NCBI RefSeq assembly: GCF_003987175.1
Contig: NZ_PIPM01000003.1
Location: forward strand, 248,001 to 312,000
From: Aliidiomarina sanyensis
Lineage (GTDB): Bacteria > Pseudomonadota > Gammaproteobacteria > Enterobacterales > Alteromonadaceae
DNA length: 64,000 bases
Direction: 5' to 3'
A program made the position numbers and the translations under genes. Position 1 is the stretch's first letter. Every line of letters begins with the position of its first letter. The notes beneath the pieces were generated by a model. The model saw only the letters and a program-made list of their open reading frames with translations, ran no database searches and had not been told where the DNA came from. Below are positions 46,455 through 54,565 of this stretch, one piece after another.

Positions 46455-46531
46455 AGGGGTGTAGTTCCAATTGGTAGAACAGCGGTCTCCAAAACCGACG
46501 GTTGGGGGTTCGAATCCCTCCACCCCTGCCA
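46455..46531 (+). tRNA. tRNA-Trp (anticodon CCA)
   Basis: Acceptor arms AGGGGTG/CACCCCT pair. D-arm GTTCCAATTGGTAGAAC, anticodon loop CTCCAAA with CCA, T-arm GGGGGTTCGAATCCCTC, and an encoded GCCA 3' end. It stands alone, with repeat arrays on both sides. Confidence 0.97.
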
Positions 46532-46550
46532 GCTTTCCTTTTTATATTGA

Positions 46551-46881
46551 CGGAACCAACGCGGTGCGTTGGCTACGAATCTCCTTTTGAAGACCAACGC
46601 GGTGCGTTGGCTACGGCATCTTTTCTTGTAACCAACGCGGTGCGTTGGCTACGGCATCTTTTCTTGTAACCAACGCATTGCATTGGGTGTGGCATCTTAT
46701 CCTTGTAGCCAACGCATTGCGTTGGGTGTGGCATCTTATCCTTGTAGCCAACGCATTGCGTTGGCTACGAATCCCTTCTTGGAACCAACGCGGTGCGTTG
46801 GCTACGAATCCCTCGTTGGAACCAACGCGGTGCGTTGGCTACGAATCCCTTCTTGGAACCAACGCGGTGCGTTGGCTACGA
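46551..46881. repeat. Nine-unit palindromic tandem array, 37-39-bp period
   Basis: CCAACGC cores at 46556, 46594, 46632, 46670, 46709, 46748, 46785, 46822 and 46859. Most are CCAACGCGGTGCGTTGG + CTAC, with spacers such as GAATCCCTTCTTGGAA and GGCATCTTTTCTTGTAA. Sub-blocks share spacers, so the array grew by local duplication. It begins 20 bases after tRNA-Trp, and its last element contains the kdkA stop codon. Confidence 0.95.
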
Positions 46882-47598
46882 ATCGCCGTTATATCCAGCT
46901 TCGAAGGCGGCCCAGTCGCTGTCTTGCCAACCGAACTTTGGATTCTTCCCAAGCTCTTTGCGCAGTGAACGCAATAGCCGATCACAATTGGCTTGTTGCC
47001 ACTCGCCCGGCTCCCGACGCTCACACTTGTCAAAATCAATCAGCCAGACTTTGTCGTGATTATCCAGCATGATGTTGTGGCAATTGAGATCGGAGTGATA
47101 CACCCCTTTGTCATGCATCTGTCGAACCGTTTTCCCGACCGCTTGCCAGCGCGCAGCAGACAGTGGACCATCGTCCGTCATGATCCGAAATAAATCACGG
47201 CTATTCGGAATCATGGTAATCAGCAAATCTGCCCGATAAAACACACCGTCACGGGCAAAGCGAGCGGCACAAGGTCGTGGAACCGGCAATCCTTCATCGC
47301 TCATCCATTGCAGCAGTGCGAACTCTCGCATGGCGCGGCTCTTCTCAACCGGCTCCAACCAAAATTGGTCAGTGAGGATTTTTCCAACCAAACCCCCTCG
47401 GTAATAATGCCGTAACACCATGTCCGTATGATCTCCCCGCACAAACCAGGCGGTATTTCGACCTTTCGAGCTCCCTAACACCCGCTCTTGGTGCTCCCAC
47501 CATGCAGGTTGAAAGTGCTCACTGGAGGGCGCTTCAATAAAATGCTCATCCCACCAGTACACTTCCGGCCCTAAATCTTTTTTTTGCAATCCGGACAT
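46876..47598 (-). CDS. kdkA: 3-deoxy-D-manno-octulosonic acid (Kdo) kinase
   Basis: Phosphorylates the Kdo residue of the lipopolysaccharide inner core, in the cytoplasm. 240 residues with a protein-kinase-like fold: DMVLRHYYRGGLVGKIL near the ATP site, catalytic loop VYHSDLNCHNIMLD and metal-binding LIDFDKCERR, both typical of KdkA. Such single-phosphate Kdo is found in Haemophilus, Vibrio and Shewanella type LPS. Divergent from a glycosyltransferase gene. The stop TAG is the head of the last unit of a nine-unit repeat array. Confidence 0.92.
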   Translation of the reverse strand: MSGLQKKDLGPEVYWWDEHFIEAPSSEHFQPAWWEHQERVLGSSKGRNTAWFVRGDHTDMVLRHYYRGGLVGKILTDQFWLEPVEKSRAMREFALLQWMSDEGLPVPRPCAARFARDGVFYRADLLITMIPNSRDLFRIMTDDGPLSAARWQAVGKTVRQMHDKGVYHSDLNCHNIMLDNHDKVWLIDFDKCERREPGEWQQANCDRLLRSLRKELGKNPKFGWQDSDWAAFEAGYNGDS

Positions 47599-47740
47599 AA
47601 GCTTCCTAACCTAAATTTTACATTCGACAACTGGCGTATTGTGAGTCATCTCGGAGACAATTAAAACCTTCGTAAACGGGGGATCGTCCCACCCCGAGCA
47701 CAAGCGCAATCATATTGACTCAACCAACACCGGATCCCTG

Positions 47741-48781
47741 ATGAAAATAGTGCATATCATTCTTACCTCCTCATTTGCTGGCAGTGAACGCTACGCCGTC
47801 GACTTAGCGAATCTCCAAGCGGAGGCGGGACATGATGTCCATCTCATTCTCCATCGCCGTGGATGTCAAAACCCTGTGAGCCCTATCGCGCCGCGCGTAT
47901 CGTCCGATGTCACAATTCACCGCGTCCACGGCATCCCACCGATCGCCAAGTGGATGACCCGACGGATCATCAAGCAGTTACAACCGGACGTGGCCCATGC
48001 ACACCTCAGCCACGCTTGCAAAGCCTTGCATCCGCTCAAAGGCGTGTGTCCGCGAGTGGCCACGCTCCACATTCATTACAAACCGCATCAACACAAAGTG
48101 CTGGATGGTCTCATTGCTATCGCACCATGGCAGCTTGCACAAATGCCGGAAACCATCAAAGAGAAATCGACACAAATTGATAACTGGATTACCCCTCGTA
48201 TTCACGACAGCCAAGCTCGGGCACGCATTCGTGCCTCTATCGGAGTTCAAGATGACGAGATATTAATTGGCACGCTGGGGCGGGTGGAAGAAGGCAAAGA
48301 TCAGATAAATTTAGTACGCTCATTTCAGCGTGCCGGCATTCCGGGCACCAAACTCGCGATTGTTGGCAACGGAAGTATGTTGCCGAAATTGAAGAAAATT
48401 GCAGGCCGAGACGTGGCCTTTCCCGGTTATGTATCCAACTCCCGCGAGTGGCTCAGTGCCTTTGATCTATTCGTCAGTACGGCCAAAAGCGAACCCTTCG
48501 GGCTGGTGTTTCTAGAGGCCATGCAAATGGGTTTGCCGATTATAGCCACGCGGTCGCAAGGCGCCTTGTATATCAACGACCGTCAGCAAAAATCTGGGAG
48601 CGCGACCTTTATCCAACCATTATTGCCAATTGGTGATTCTCTGGCGTTGCAAAGCGCCCTAATACAACAAGTGAAACGTTTTCGTCGCGAGGGGAAGCAA
48701 ACTCTCGACTACGGGATGGAGAAGTACTCACCAACCACGAGCATCGCAAAAATTGAAGCATTTTATCGGACGTTGATGTAA
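47741..48781 (+). CDS. Glycosyltransferase, GT4-like, probable LPS core
   Basis: A 346-residue GT-B enzyme. N-terminal MKIVHIILTSSFAGSERYAV with the Gly-rich donor loop, HAHLSHACKAL, then a C-terminal Rossmann half with LIGTLGRVEEGKDQINLV, FPGYVSNSREWLSAFDLFVS and the nucleotide-sugar motif SEPFGLVFLEAMQMGLPIIA (E-x7-E). Adjacent to kdkA and another glycosyltransferase, so a lipopolysaccharide-core role is likely; the sugar is unknown. The stop TAA belongs to the GTAA head of a long-loop repeat. Confidence 0.88.
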   Translation: MKIVHIILTSSFAGSERYAVDLANLQAEAGHDVHLILHRRGCQNPVSPIAPRVSSDVTIHRVHGIPPIAKWMTRRIIKQLQPDVAHAHLSHACKALHPLKGVCPRVATLHIHYKPHQHKVLDGLIAIAPWQLAQMPETIKEKSTQIDNWITPRIHDSQARARIRASIGVQDDEILIGTLGRVEEGKDQINLVRSFQRAGIPGTKLAIVGNGSMLPKLKKIAGRDVAFPGYVSNSREWLSAFDLFVSTAKSEPFGLVFLEAMQMGLPIIATRSQGALYINDRQQKSGSATFIQPLLPIGDSLALQSALIQQVKRFRREGKQTLDYGMEKYSPTTSIAKIEAFYRTLM

Positions 48782-48870
48782 CCAACGCATGTTCCGTCAC
48801 GGCGCGTTCGGGGGTGAGCCCAACGCGGTGCGTTGGTTTCCGATGTAGCCAACGCATTGCGTTGGGTGAG
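48778..48870. repeat. Palindromic repeats, one long-loop and two short
   Basis: A GTAA-headed long-loop element (48778-48811; loop TGTTCCGTCACGG, right arm GCGTTCGG with one mismatch), an inverted CCAACGCGGTGCGTTGG (about 48820-48836), and a GTAG-headed CCAACGCATTGCGTTGG (48845-48865). The first supplies the stop of the glycosyltransferase gene. Confidence 0.9.
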
Positions 48871-48912
48871 TCCTCCCATTACACTACCGTAAAACACCAA
48901 CAGGATGCGCAC

Positions 48913-49371
48913 GTGACGACAATGAAACATGCGGAAAATCAGGCTTGGACCGCAGCACAGCGCCAGTCGCTCGAGTTCCTCGGAATTGATCCCGAACTGT
49001 TTCTCGATTGGCCCGCTCCTCAGCGCACGACGCAACAGACCCCTGACACATCGTTACCTTCTGAAACGCCAACAGCCTCAGCGGCAATCACACCTGAATC
49101 GACACCGCCTGCCACAGAAACTGTGGCACCACCGTCGCTCTACAAACTGGGCCCTTGGGCCCTGCAATTTGCCGAACCCATGCCGGTCGAGCGTTTCCCA
49201 TGGGTGAATGACCTTGCCAGCTATATCGGCAGCAAACCAGTCGAAATCAGTCATGTCGGTGCTCAACTCACCCATGTTGATTGCTCTGATTACGCAAAAA
49301 GCAGCCTCACGCCCGAGCAAAAGAAAGCACTTTGGGCCATACTTAAGCCAGCACTCAACAAGCGAACCTAA
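48913..49371 (+). CDS. holD: Putative DNA polymerase III psi subunit (HolD-like)
   Basis: About 152 residues from the GTG at 48913 (AGGA seven bases upstream; an ATG follows at 48922). The N-terminus AWTAAQRQSLEFLGIDPELF resembles HolD (RRDWQLQQLGITQW). A Pro/Thr/Ser/Ala-rich linker follows (about 38-75), then a folded half ending TPEQKKALWAILKPALNK, like the HolD C-terminus with its ALW motif. It lies directly upstream of rimI, as holD does in E. coli. Psi bridges the clamp loader to chi and SSB. HolD diverges fast, so this rests partly on synteny. The low-complexity linker is unusual. Confidence 0.65.
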   Translation: MTTMKHAENQAWTAAQRQSLEFLGIDPELFLDWPAPQRTTQQTPDTSLPSETPTASAAITPESTPPATETVAPPSLYKLGPWALQFAEPMPVERFPWVNDLASYIGSKPVEISHVGAQLTHVDCSDYAKSSLTPEQKKALWAILKPALNKRT

Positions 49372-49384
49372 CACGGGGCTTCCC

Positions 49385-49876
49385 ATGTCAACTGTACCTA
49401 GCACACCGGCGACCGCAGGATTGGTCTTGCAGCCTTTGCATGGACTCACCCCCGATATCATGGCGATCGAGCGCGACGCCCATCGGGTTCCCTGGCCGGC
49501 CAGCGTTTTTGGCAATTCGTTTGGTCCGCGCTATCGCGTGATGGGTTTATTTGTAGGAGATGTCTTAGTCGGATTCACCGTCGCCCACGTCCTTCACGAT
49601 GAAGTCATGTTGATGAATATCGCCGTTTCACCCAAGTATCAAGGCAAAGGGTACGGGCAGCTTTTGATGGATGATTTGATTCAGTTTGTGAGCGATGAGA
49701 ATGGTCATCAAAAAGACAAACTATTTTTGGAAGTGCGCGAGCACAATGAGGCGGCCATTCGGCTCTACTTGCGCAATCAATTTGAAGAAATTGGGCGGCG
49801 TCCCGGCTACTATCCGCCAGTCACACCGGGCGACGAACGCGAAACCGCAATCGTCATGCACCGCCCTATTAAATAA
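49385..49876 (+). CDS. rimI: Ribosomal protein S18 alanine N-acetyltransferase
   Basis: GNAT acetyltransferase modifying the N-terminal alanine of S18. 163 residues: IERDAHRVPWPASVFGNSF (RimI-like HxxPW), VGFTVAHVLHDEVMLMNIAV, acetyl-CoA motif VSPKYQGKGYGQLLMDDLI (Q-x-x-G-x-G) and LEVREHNEAAIRLYLRNQFEEIGRRPGYYP in two parts. I start at ATG 49385, 13 bases after the holD-like stop; the longer frame lies inside that gene. Confidence 0.92.
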   Translation: MSTVPSTPATAGLVLQPLHGLTPDIMAIERDAHRVPWPASVFGNSFGPRYRVMGLFVGDVLVGFTVAHVLHDEVMLMNIAVSPKYQGKGYGQLLMDDLIQFVSDENGHQKDKLFLEVREHNEAAIRLYLRNQFEEIGRRPGYYPPVTPGDERETAIVMHRPIK

Positions 49877-49880
49877 CCTT

Positions 49881-50624
49881 TTATTTCCAGTGATCAGCCA
49901 CCCACTGGACCGGTAGCACACGGCGATACCACTTACCGCTGCGACCTGCGATCGCATCGTCTGGATGCGGTTTCCCATGGAATGCGACAATTTTCGCCCC
50001 GGGTGGGATCTGCGCAGGTTTGAACCAACTCATAATCCCTTTCGGCATACAGTGACGCTTAAAGCTAACACACCAACCATTCGGCCAATACTGTAGCTTC
50101 CCTTGCTTCGCTAGATTGCTCGTGACGAATTCTTGCTCATTTCGCACACGCGCTAACTCTTTCTCTTTGTTCGTTTTAAGCAGTTCAATCAAGTCAGCGT
50201 GGGCTCCAATGGTGAAACGGTACACCGAGGTATTCCCTGTCTCATCCTTTTTGTCCCACTCTTTAATCACGCGGAACTCGCCGTCTGGCTCAAAGAAACA
50301 GTCAATGTTATCGACAATGACCACATCAAGATCGATAAACAATGTAGGACCTTCAAGGTCATACAACGGGTCCGCAAAGCTGGTCACTTTTAACCAGCCA
50401 TGACCAAAGGTCCATGGTTGGCGCTCGTCGAAATCTTTAAAGCCAACCTGCGGAATGTCTTTGACTTCGATCCCGTCGTCAATGCCGTTCGCATCGTCTG
50501 TCAAACAAACAAAACGAAAAGGCAGCGTGATATTCCGCTTTACCATTGAATAGAGTTTGTTGACATAATCAGGGCCGTATTTCGTGCCCCACTTGATACA
50601 GAGAATATTCACTGGCTGCGTCAT
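49881..50624 (-). CDS. Glycosyltransferase (GT-A type, DxD motif)
   Basis: A 247-residue probable hexosyltransferase. N-terminal NILCIKWGTKYGPDYVNKLY, FRFVCLTDDANGI, the metal/sugar-binding FIDLDVVIVDNIDCFF, and a C-terminal IVAFHGKPHPDD, a pattern close to GT8-like bacterial transferases. The kdkA and GT4 genes nearby point to the LPS core. ATG at 50624 follows GAGGA; the frame upstream to 50750 translates repeats. Its 3' end is 5 bases from the convergent rimI. Confidence 0.82.
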   Translation of the reverse strand: MTQPVNILCIKWGTKYGPDYVNKLYSMVKRNITLPFRFVCLTDDANGIDDGIEVKDIPQVGFKDFDERQPWTFGHGWLKVTSFADPLYDLEGPTLFIDLDVVIVDNIDCFFEPDGEFRVIKEWDKKDETGNTSVYRFTIGAHADLIELLKTNKEKELARVRNEQEFVTSNLAKQGKLQYWPNGWCVSFKRHCMPKGIMSWFKPAQIPPGAKIVAFHGKPHPDDAIAGRSGKWYRRVLPVQWVADHWK

Positions 50625-50689
50625 AGAGTCCTCATTACCCAGCGGTTGTAAGTGCACAGAGTATATCAGCCTTCCGCCATGAGCGCACC

Positions 50690-50832
50690 GTAACCAACGC
50701 ATTGCGTTGGCTACATTACGCACCGCGTTGGGCCTCAAAGACATAACCAACGCACCGCGTTGGGCCTTAAAGACGTAACCAACGCATTGCGTTGGGCCTC
50801 AAAGCCGTAACCAACGCACCGCGTTGGTTACA
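50690..50832. repeat. Palindromic repeat array between glycosyltransferase and S9 peptidase
   Basis: Four or five GTAA-headed elements alternating CCAACGCATTGCGTTGG and CCAACGCACCGCGTTGG. The later ones, about 37-38 bases apart, have spacers of the GGGCCTCAAAGAC type. The last is closed by a GTTAC mirror of the head. A decayed half, CCACATTGGTTA, continues to the stop of the peptidase gene (50848-50850). Confidence 0.9.
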
Positions 50833-50847
50833 TCACAACCACATTGG

Positions 50848-52881
50848 TTACTCCCGATACTTCTCAAACCAATAAATCACATAGGCAGGTTTCGCCATGT
50901 GATTCGATGGACGCGTATGCAGCGCGTGAGACGCACCAGGGATCCGCACCATCGCCGTATCAATACCAAGCAACTGCAAAGCCTGATAATACTGCTCCGT
51001 TTCGGAAATTGGTGTCCGATGATCCGCTTCCCCGGTGAATAACAATGTCGGGGTAGTCACATTGCCAACATAAGAAATCGGCGAATGCTTCAAATAATGC
51101 TCCGGATCCTCCCACGGCAATGCAGGGAACCAGTATTGCGTAAAGTAGTTATACATATCCGCATTCAGCACAAAGCTGTACCAGTTAATCACTGGGTTAA
51201 TTGCCGCTGCGGCACGGAACCGATCGGTGTGACCAATCGCCCACGTGGTCAACACACCACCGCCTGAGCCACCGGTAATAAACAGCTCGTCCTCATTGAT
51301 ATAGCCACGGGCAATCACGGCGTCGACCCCATCCATCAGATCATCAAAATCATGACTCGGATAGTTGTGATGAATCAGATTCGCGAAGTCTTCACCATAG
51401 CTTGTCGAACCGCGGGGGTTGGTATACAACACGACGTAGCCTTGGGCTGCCATGAGCTGCAATTCCATCGCAAAGTAAGGTCCATACGCGGTATGCGGTC
51501 CACCGTGAATTTCCAGAATCAGCGGATATTTCTTCTCAGGATCAAAGCCCGGAGGATACATAATCCAGCCATGAATTGGCTTCTCATCCACCGATGACGC
51601 ATACCAAATTTCTTCCACACGACCGATATCGCGCTTCATCAGCAAATCACGGTTCAGATCGGTAATCGTATTGACCCGCACACTACCGCGCGGCTGGCTC
51701 AACACCGCTAGCTCCGCAGGACGTTCGGTGCTAGCATGCGTAAACACCACACGACCATCCGCCATCACGGAGAAGGCACCACCGGAGTATGGCCGGCTGT
51801 AAGCCAGGCCGCCCACTTCATCGGTTAGAACCGTCCGGTTTCCACGGAGCGGTTGATGCGCAATCGTGCCGCTTCCCTTCGCGTCGTAATAGATAAATAG
51901 GCCGGTTGAATCCGGCGCCCACTCAAAACCACGAATATGCTGATCAAGATCCGCTGTCAGTGCACGAATATTCGAACCATCAATATTCATCACATACAGC
52001 CCATGATTTTGGTGCGCCAAACGGCGATCATCCACGCCTGCAAAGGCAATCATCCGACCATCGGGCGAAACCACTGGACTGTGATCGGGTCCGTTACGAT
52101 CCGTCAGCTGAGTCAATTCCCGACTCTCGATATCCAGACGGAAAATTTCTGAGTTAATCGGTTGTGACTTCCAGTCTTCATAACGATTCGCACTGAAGAA
52201 AATCGATTTGCCATCCGGGCTAAAGCTCATTTGACCGCTGTGATCAAAATCACCTGAAGTGAGCTTAATGGGCGTGCCACCTTCAGCCGGCATAATATAG
52301 ATGTGGCGATGTCCGGCACGGAGATAACCGCGGCCATCGGCACGATAATTCATGTCGTCGATAAAGATCGGAGGTTCAGCCCAATTTGCACCCTCAGGCC
52401 GACCAGGAAGCGAAACTGGGTTGCTAGCGCGCTTGGGTTCGAACATGGAAAAGGCAATCCAGCGGCCATCCGGCGACCACGTCAGGTTGCCTGGCCCTTG
52501 CTGAAGGTGGCTAATTTGCGCTTGGCGACCCGAGTTCACCCAATACAAATGAATCTGTCCATCCGCTACATAGGCAATCCGTGAGCCATCGGGAGACCAA
52601 ACGGGCTGCGAGGCATTTTGATCTTTCGAGGTTAATGCTTGCAGATTGGAGCCATCGGCATTCACGGTCCACAGCGTGCTGCGGGTCCGATCTTGCATCC
52701 GGTCCATCCAATTGCGTACAAACACAATGGTGTCGCTATTCGGTGCAGGTGCTGGGCTTGATGCAAACTCGAGCAAGAACACATCGTCGTATTGCAACGG
52801 ACGGACGTCTGAATCTGCCAACGCCGCAGTGCTCAGCGACCAAGCTAGCAATAAAAAGAGAGTGGAATAGAGAGTCTTCAC
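50848..52881 (-). CDS. S9 family prolyl oligopeptidase-type peptidase, exported
   Basis: Periplasmic serine peptidase of 677 residues. Signal peptide MKTLYSTLFLLLAWSLSTAALA (two lines of hydrophobics), a beta-propeller built of WSPDG-type repeats (about 35-400), then an alpha/beta-hydrolase domain. Catalytic triad: S539 (GGSGGG), D620 (GEADHRTP) and H652 (GASHAL). It resembles S9C acylaminoacyl/dipeptidyl peptidases of marine gammaproteobacteria that trim peptides. The GTG at 52881 with AGGGGA upstream gives the best start; in-frame ATGs further up lack a ribosome site. Function fits peptide nutrition suggested by the many TBDRs. Confidence 0.92.
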   Translation of the reverse strand: MKTLYSTLFLLLAWSLSTAALADSDVRPLQYDDVFLLEFASSPAPAPNSDTIVFVRNWMDRMQDRTRSTLWTVNADGSNLQALTSKDQNASQPVWSPDGSRIAYVADGQIHLYWVNSGRQAQISHLQQGPGNLTWSPDGRWIAFSMFEPKRASNPVSLPGRPEGANWAEPPIFIDDMNYRADGRGYLRAGHRHIYIMPAEGGTPIKLTSGDFDHSGQMSFSPDGKSIFFSANRYEDWKSQPINSEIFRLDIESRELTQLTDRNGPDHSPVVSPDGRMIAFAGVDDRRLAHQNHGLYVMNIDGSNIRALTADLDQHIRGFEWAPDSTGLFIYYDAKGSGTIAHQPLRGNRTVLTDEVGGLAYSRPYSGGAFSVMADGRVVFTHASTERPAELAVLSQPRGSVRVNTITDLNRDLLMKRDIGRVEEIWYASSVDEKPIHGWIMYPPGFDPEKKYPLILEIHGGPHTAYGPYFAMELQLMAAQGYVVLYTNPRGSTSYGEDFANLIHHNYPSHDFDDLMDGVDAVIARGYINEDELFITGGSGGGVLTTWAIGHTDRFRAAAAINPVINWYSFVLNADMYNYFTQYWFPALPWEDPEHYLKHSPISYVGNVTTPTLLFTGEADHRTPISETEQYYQALQLLGIDTAMVRIPGASHALHTRPSNHMAKPAYVIYWFEKYRE

Positions 52882-52973
52882 GTGCTTTCCCCTGTTGTTG
52901 ATTTGCATTCGATAATACGCCTGCATGCAACAACCACAACCCCCCTGCGACCAAATCCATCATGTAAGCGATG

Positions 52974-53136
52974 TAGCCAACGCACATTCCGTAACGGTGC
53001 GTTGGGCCAAAACCGTAACCAACGCACTGCGTTGGGTCCCAAACCATAGCCAACGCACTGTGTTAGGCCCCAAACCGTAACCAACGCACATTCCGTAACG
53101 GTGCGTTGGGCCAATCCATAACCAACACACCGCTAC
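52974..53136. repeat. Palindromic repeats, alternating long-loop and short forms
   Basis: Two nearly identical long-loop elements (from about 52978 and 53082; loop with ATTCCGTAACGG), one intact short copy (CCAACGCACTGCGTTGG), one mutated short copy (GTGTTAGG arm), and a decayed copy ending TATACGTTGAG. It lies upstream of the S9 peptidase and downstream of the barrel-protein terminator. Confidence 0.88.
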
Positions 53137-53153
53137 GGAATATACGTTGAGCA

Positions 53154-53183
53154 TAAAAAAAACCGGACCAAAACGGCCCGGCT
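53154..53183 (-). terminator. Intrinsic terminator of the barrel-protein gene
   Basis: On the minus strand GCCGGGCC, loop GTTTT, GGTCCGGT (two G-U pairs), then a seven- to eight-base T-run. It lies 27 bases after the stop at 53210. Confidence 0.87.
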
Positions 53184-53209
53184 TGCAACATCAAACACAC
53201 TCGCGTGCA

Positions 53210-53779
53210 TCAGAAGTGAAACGAAACACCCACACGCATCTGCTCACGGTCTTTATTGCTAAAGCCGTATGAGCCATTTACCGATAGACGCGGGCTCAAA
53301 TAGTAACGTGCGCCAAACTCAGAGCGAACTTCAGTTTCGCTATAAGTGTGCACACGATTTAATTCTGCGTGGAGCTCTAAATCTTGAGAGGCGCGAATCG
53401 CCACACCTGAGAATACATTGTAACCAAGATAGCTGCGCGCTTCGCTCTGATGCGCATTCACAAAACCAACCCCGGCATACAAAGAGGCGTTATTATCAAG
53501 GGCGTGACGCGCCCCCAACGAGAATTCAAATTCCTCAGTGTTAAACTCACCACGACCAAAGCGCTCGTGACCCGTGCGAACAAATAGCACGTCATTGAAC
53601 GATTTTACAAACTGAGCGCGGTAGCCTGAGTAGGTGTCAGACTCATAGCCCAACTCAACTTCAGTGTATGAGAGATTTACATAATCAAACGATGGGCCTG
53701 ACGCGTCATCCGCCAGCGAAGCGAAAGAAGTGGCCGCAAAAACTGCGCCGATAAGCGTGCTGATAACTGATTTCTTCAT
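53210..53779 (-). CDS. Small outer-membrane beta-barrel protein
   Basis: A 189-residue protein with signal peptide MKKSVISTLIGAVFAATSFA and alternating amphipathic strands. Examples are YVNLSYTEVELGYESD, FEFSLGARHALDNNASLYAG and RSEFGARYYLSPRLSVNGSY. It ends in the aromatic outer-membrane signal VGVSFHF. Probably an eight-stranded barrel of the OmpA/OmpW/porin-family type. Role unknown. It has its own terminator and repeats further downstream. Confidence 0.85.
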   Translation of the reverse strand: MKKSVISTLIGAVFAATSFASLADDASGPSFDYVNLSYTEVELGYESDTYSGYRAQFVKSFNDVLFVRTGHERFGRGEFNTEEFEFSLGARHALDNNASLYAGVGFVNAHQSEARSYLGYNVFSGVAIRASQDLELHAELNRVHTYSETEVRSEFGARYYLSPRLSVNGSYGFSNKDREQMRVGVSFHF

Positions 53780-53965
53780 GATTAACCTTCCATTTGTTGT
53801 ACGACATCCAAACCAATCAACCAGGAATTACCCAAAGGAAGTGGTTATTTTTTGTCCATGCAACCCTTTGATTTTTAAAGCAGGACGGGCGCACGGTAAC
53901 AAAAGGAAGGAACCGACCACAAGACAAGAAGTGTCATGAAATTGTAACGATTTGTATCCGGCGGG

Positions 53966-54000
53966 GTAACCAACGCACCGTTGCGGAATATACGTTGGGC
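53966..54000. repeat. Long-loop palindromic repeat upstream of iscR
   Basis: GTAA head, CCAACGCACCGTTGCGG and a mutated right arm ATACGTTGGG. The head-to-tail order of the loop is inverted compared with the 3113 copy. It ends about ten bases before the IscR-type operator. Confidence 0.8.
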
Positions 54001-54010
54001 CCTAAACACA

Positions 54011-54035
54011 ATACTTGACTGAATTAGTCGGGTTA
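54011..54035 (+). promoter_or_regulatory. IscR type-1 operator overlapping the iscR promoter
   Basis: ATAC, then TTGACT, GAATT, AGTCGGG, TTA: it fits the published E. coli type-1 IscR consensus (ATA, GACT and AGTC half-sites separated by five A/T-rich bases, RRS then TAT) except in the last triplet. The TTGACT also reads as a -35 box, so bound [2Fe-2S]-IscR should block the promoter. It lies 43 bases before the iscR start, implying autoregulation as in E. coli. Confidence 0.75.
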
Positions 54036-54077
54036 TGGGATCATCAGCCTATGAAAGGCAACAGGTAGAACCACGCC

Positions 54078-54521
54078 ATGAAACTGACGTCAAAAGGCCG
54101 TTATGCAGTCACAGCGATGCTCGATGTTGCGCTGCACGGAAGAGATGCGCCTGTCACGCTCTCGGATATTTCTGAGCGGCAGGATATATCCTTATCCTAT
54201 TTAGAGCAGTTGTTTGCCAAACTCCGACGCGCGGAGCTGGTGACCAGTATTCGTGGTCCGGGTGGCGGGTACTTGTTGAATCGTGACCCACACCAGATTT
54301 CGGTGGGTGAAATCATTCACGCAGTGAATGAAAGCGTGGATGTAACCCGCTGCCAAGGCAAGTCAAACTGCCAAAGCGGAACCCGTTGTCTGACTCATCA
54401 TTTGTGGTCCGATTTAAGTCACCGAATTTCCGAGTTTTTGCACGATATTACGTTGGGCAGTCTTACCGCAGATGCAGCCCAACGCAACCGCAATATCGCA
54501 TTGATGAAGGTCAACTCGTAG
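54078..54521 (+). CDS. iscR: Iron-sulfur cluster regulator IscR (Rrf2 family)
   Basis: Winged-helix repressor that senses cellular Fe-S supply with its own [2Fe-2S] cluster. 147 residues: [23 protein letters not shown] region [20 protein letters not shown], wing [12 protein letters not shown], and the cluster ligands C92, C98, C104 and H107, at the same positions as E. coli IscR. No isc genes follow. A sufE gene is convergent 44 bases on, and the suf operon lies 4 kb away, so it probably controls suf. The stop TAG is the head of a palindromic repeat. Confidence 0.96.
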   Translation: MKLTSKGRYAVTAMLDVALHGRDAPVTLSDISERQDISLSYLEQLFAKLRRAELVTSIRGPGGGYLLNRDPHQISVGEIIHAVNESVDVTRCQGKSNCQSGTRCLTHHLWSDLSHRISEFLHDITLGSLTADAAQRNRNIALMKVNS

Positions 54522-54540
54522 CCAACGCATCGCGTTGGGG
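54518..54540. repeat. Palindromic repeat joining iscR and sufE
   Basis: GTAG + CCAACGCATCGCGTTGG. The TAG is the iscR stop. A further GTAGCC remnant lies at about 54553. It separates the convergent iscR and sufE genes. Confidence 0.88.
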
Positions 54541-54565
54541 CCCTGTCCAAACGTAGCCTAAAAGA

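Noticed and set aside
46455-46531. tRNA-Trp as an integration site for a mobile island
   Set aside because: No integrase and no direct repeat of the tRNA 3' end were seen nearby; the surrounding sequence is palindromic repeats and LPS genes.
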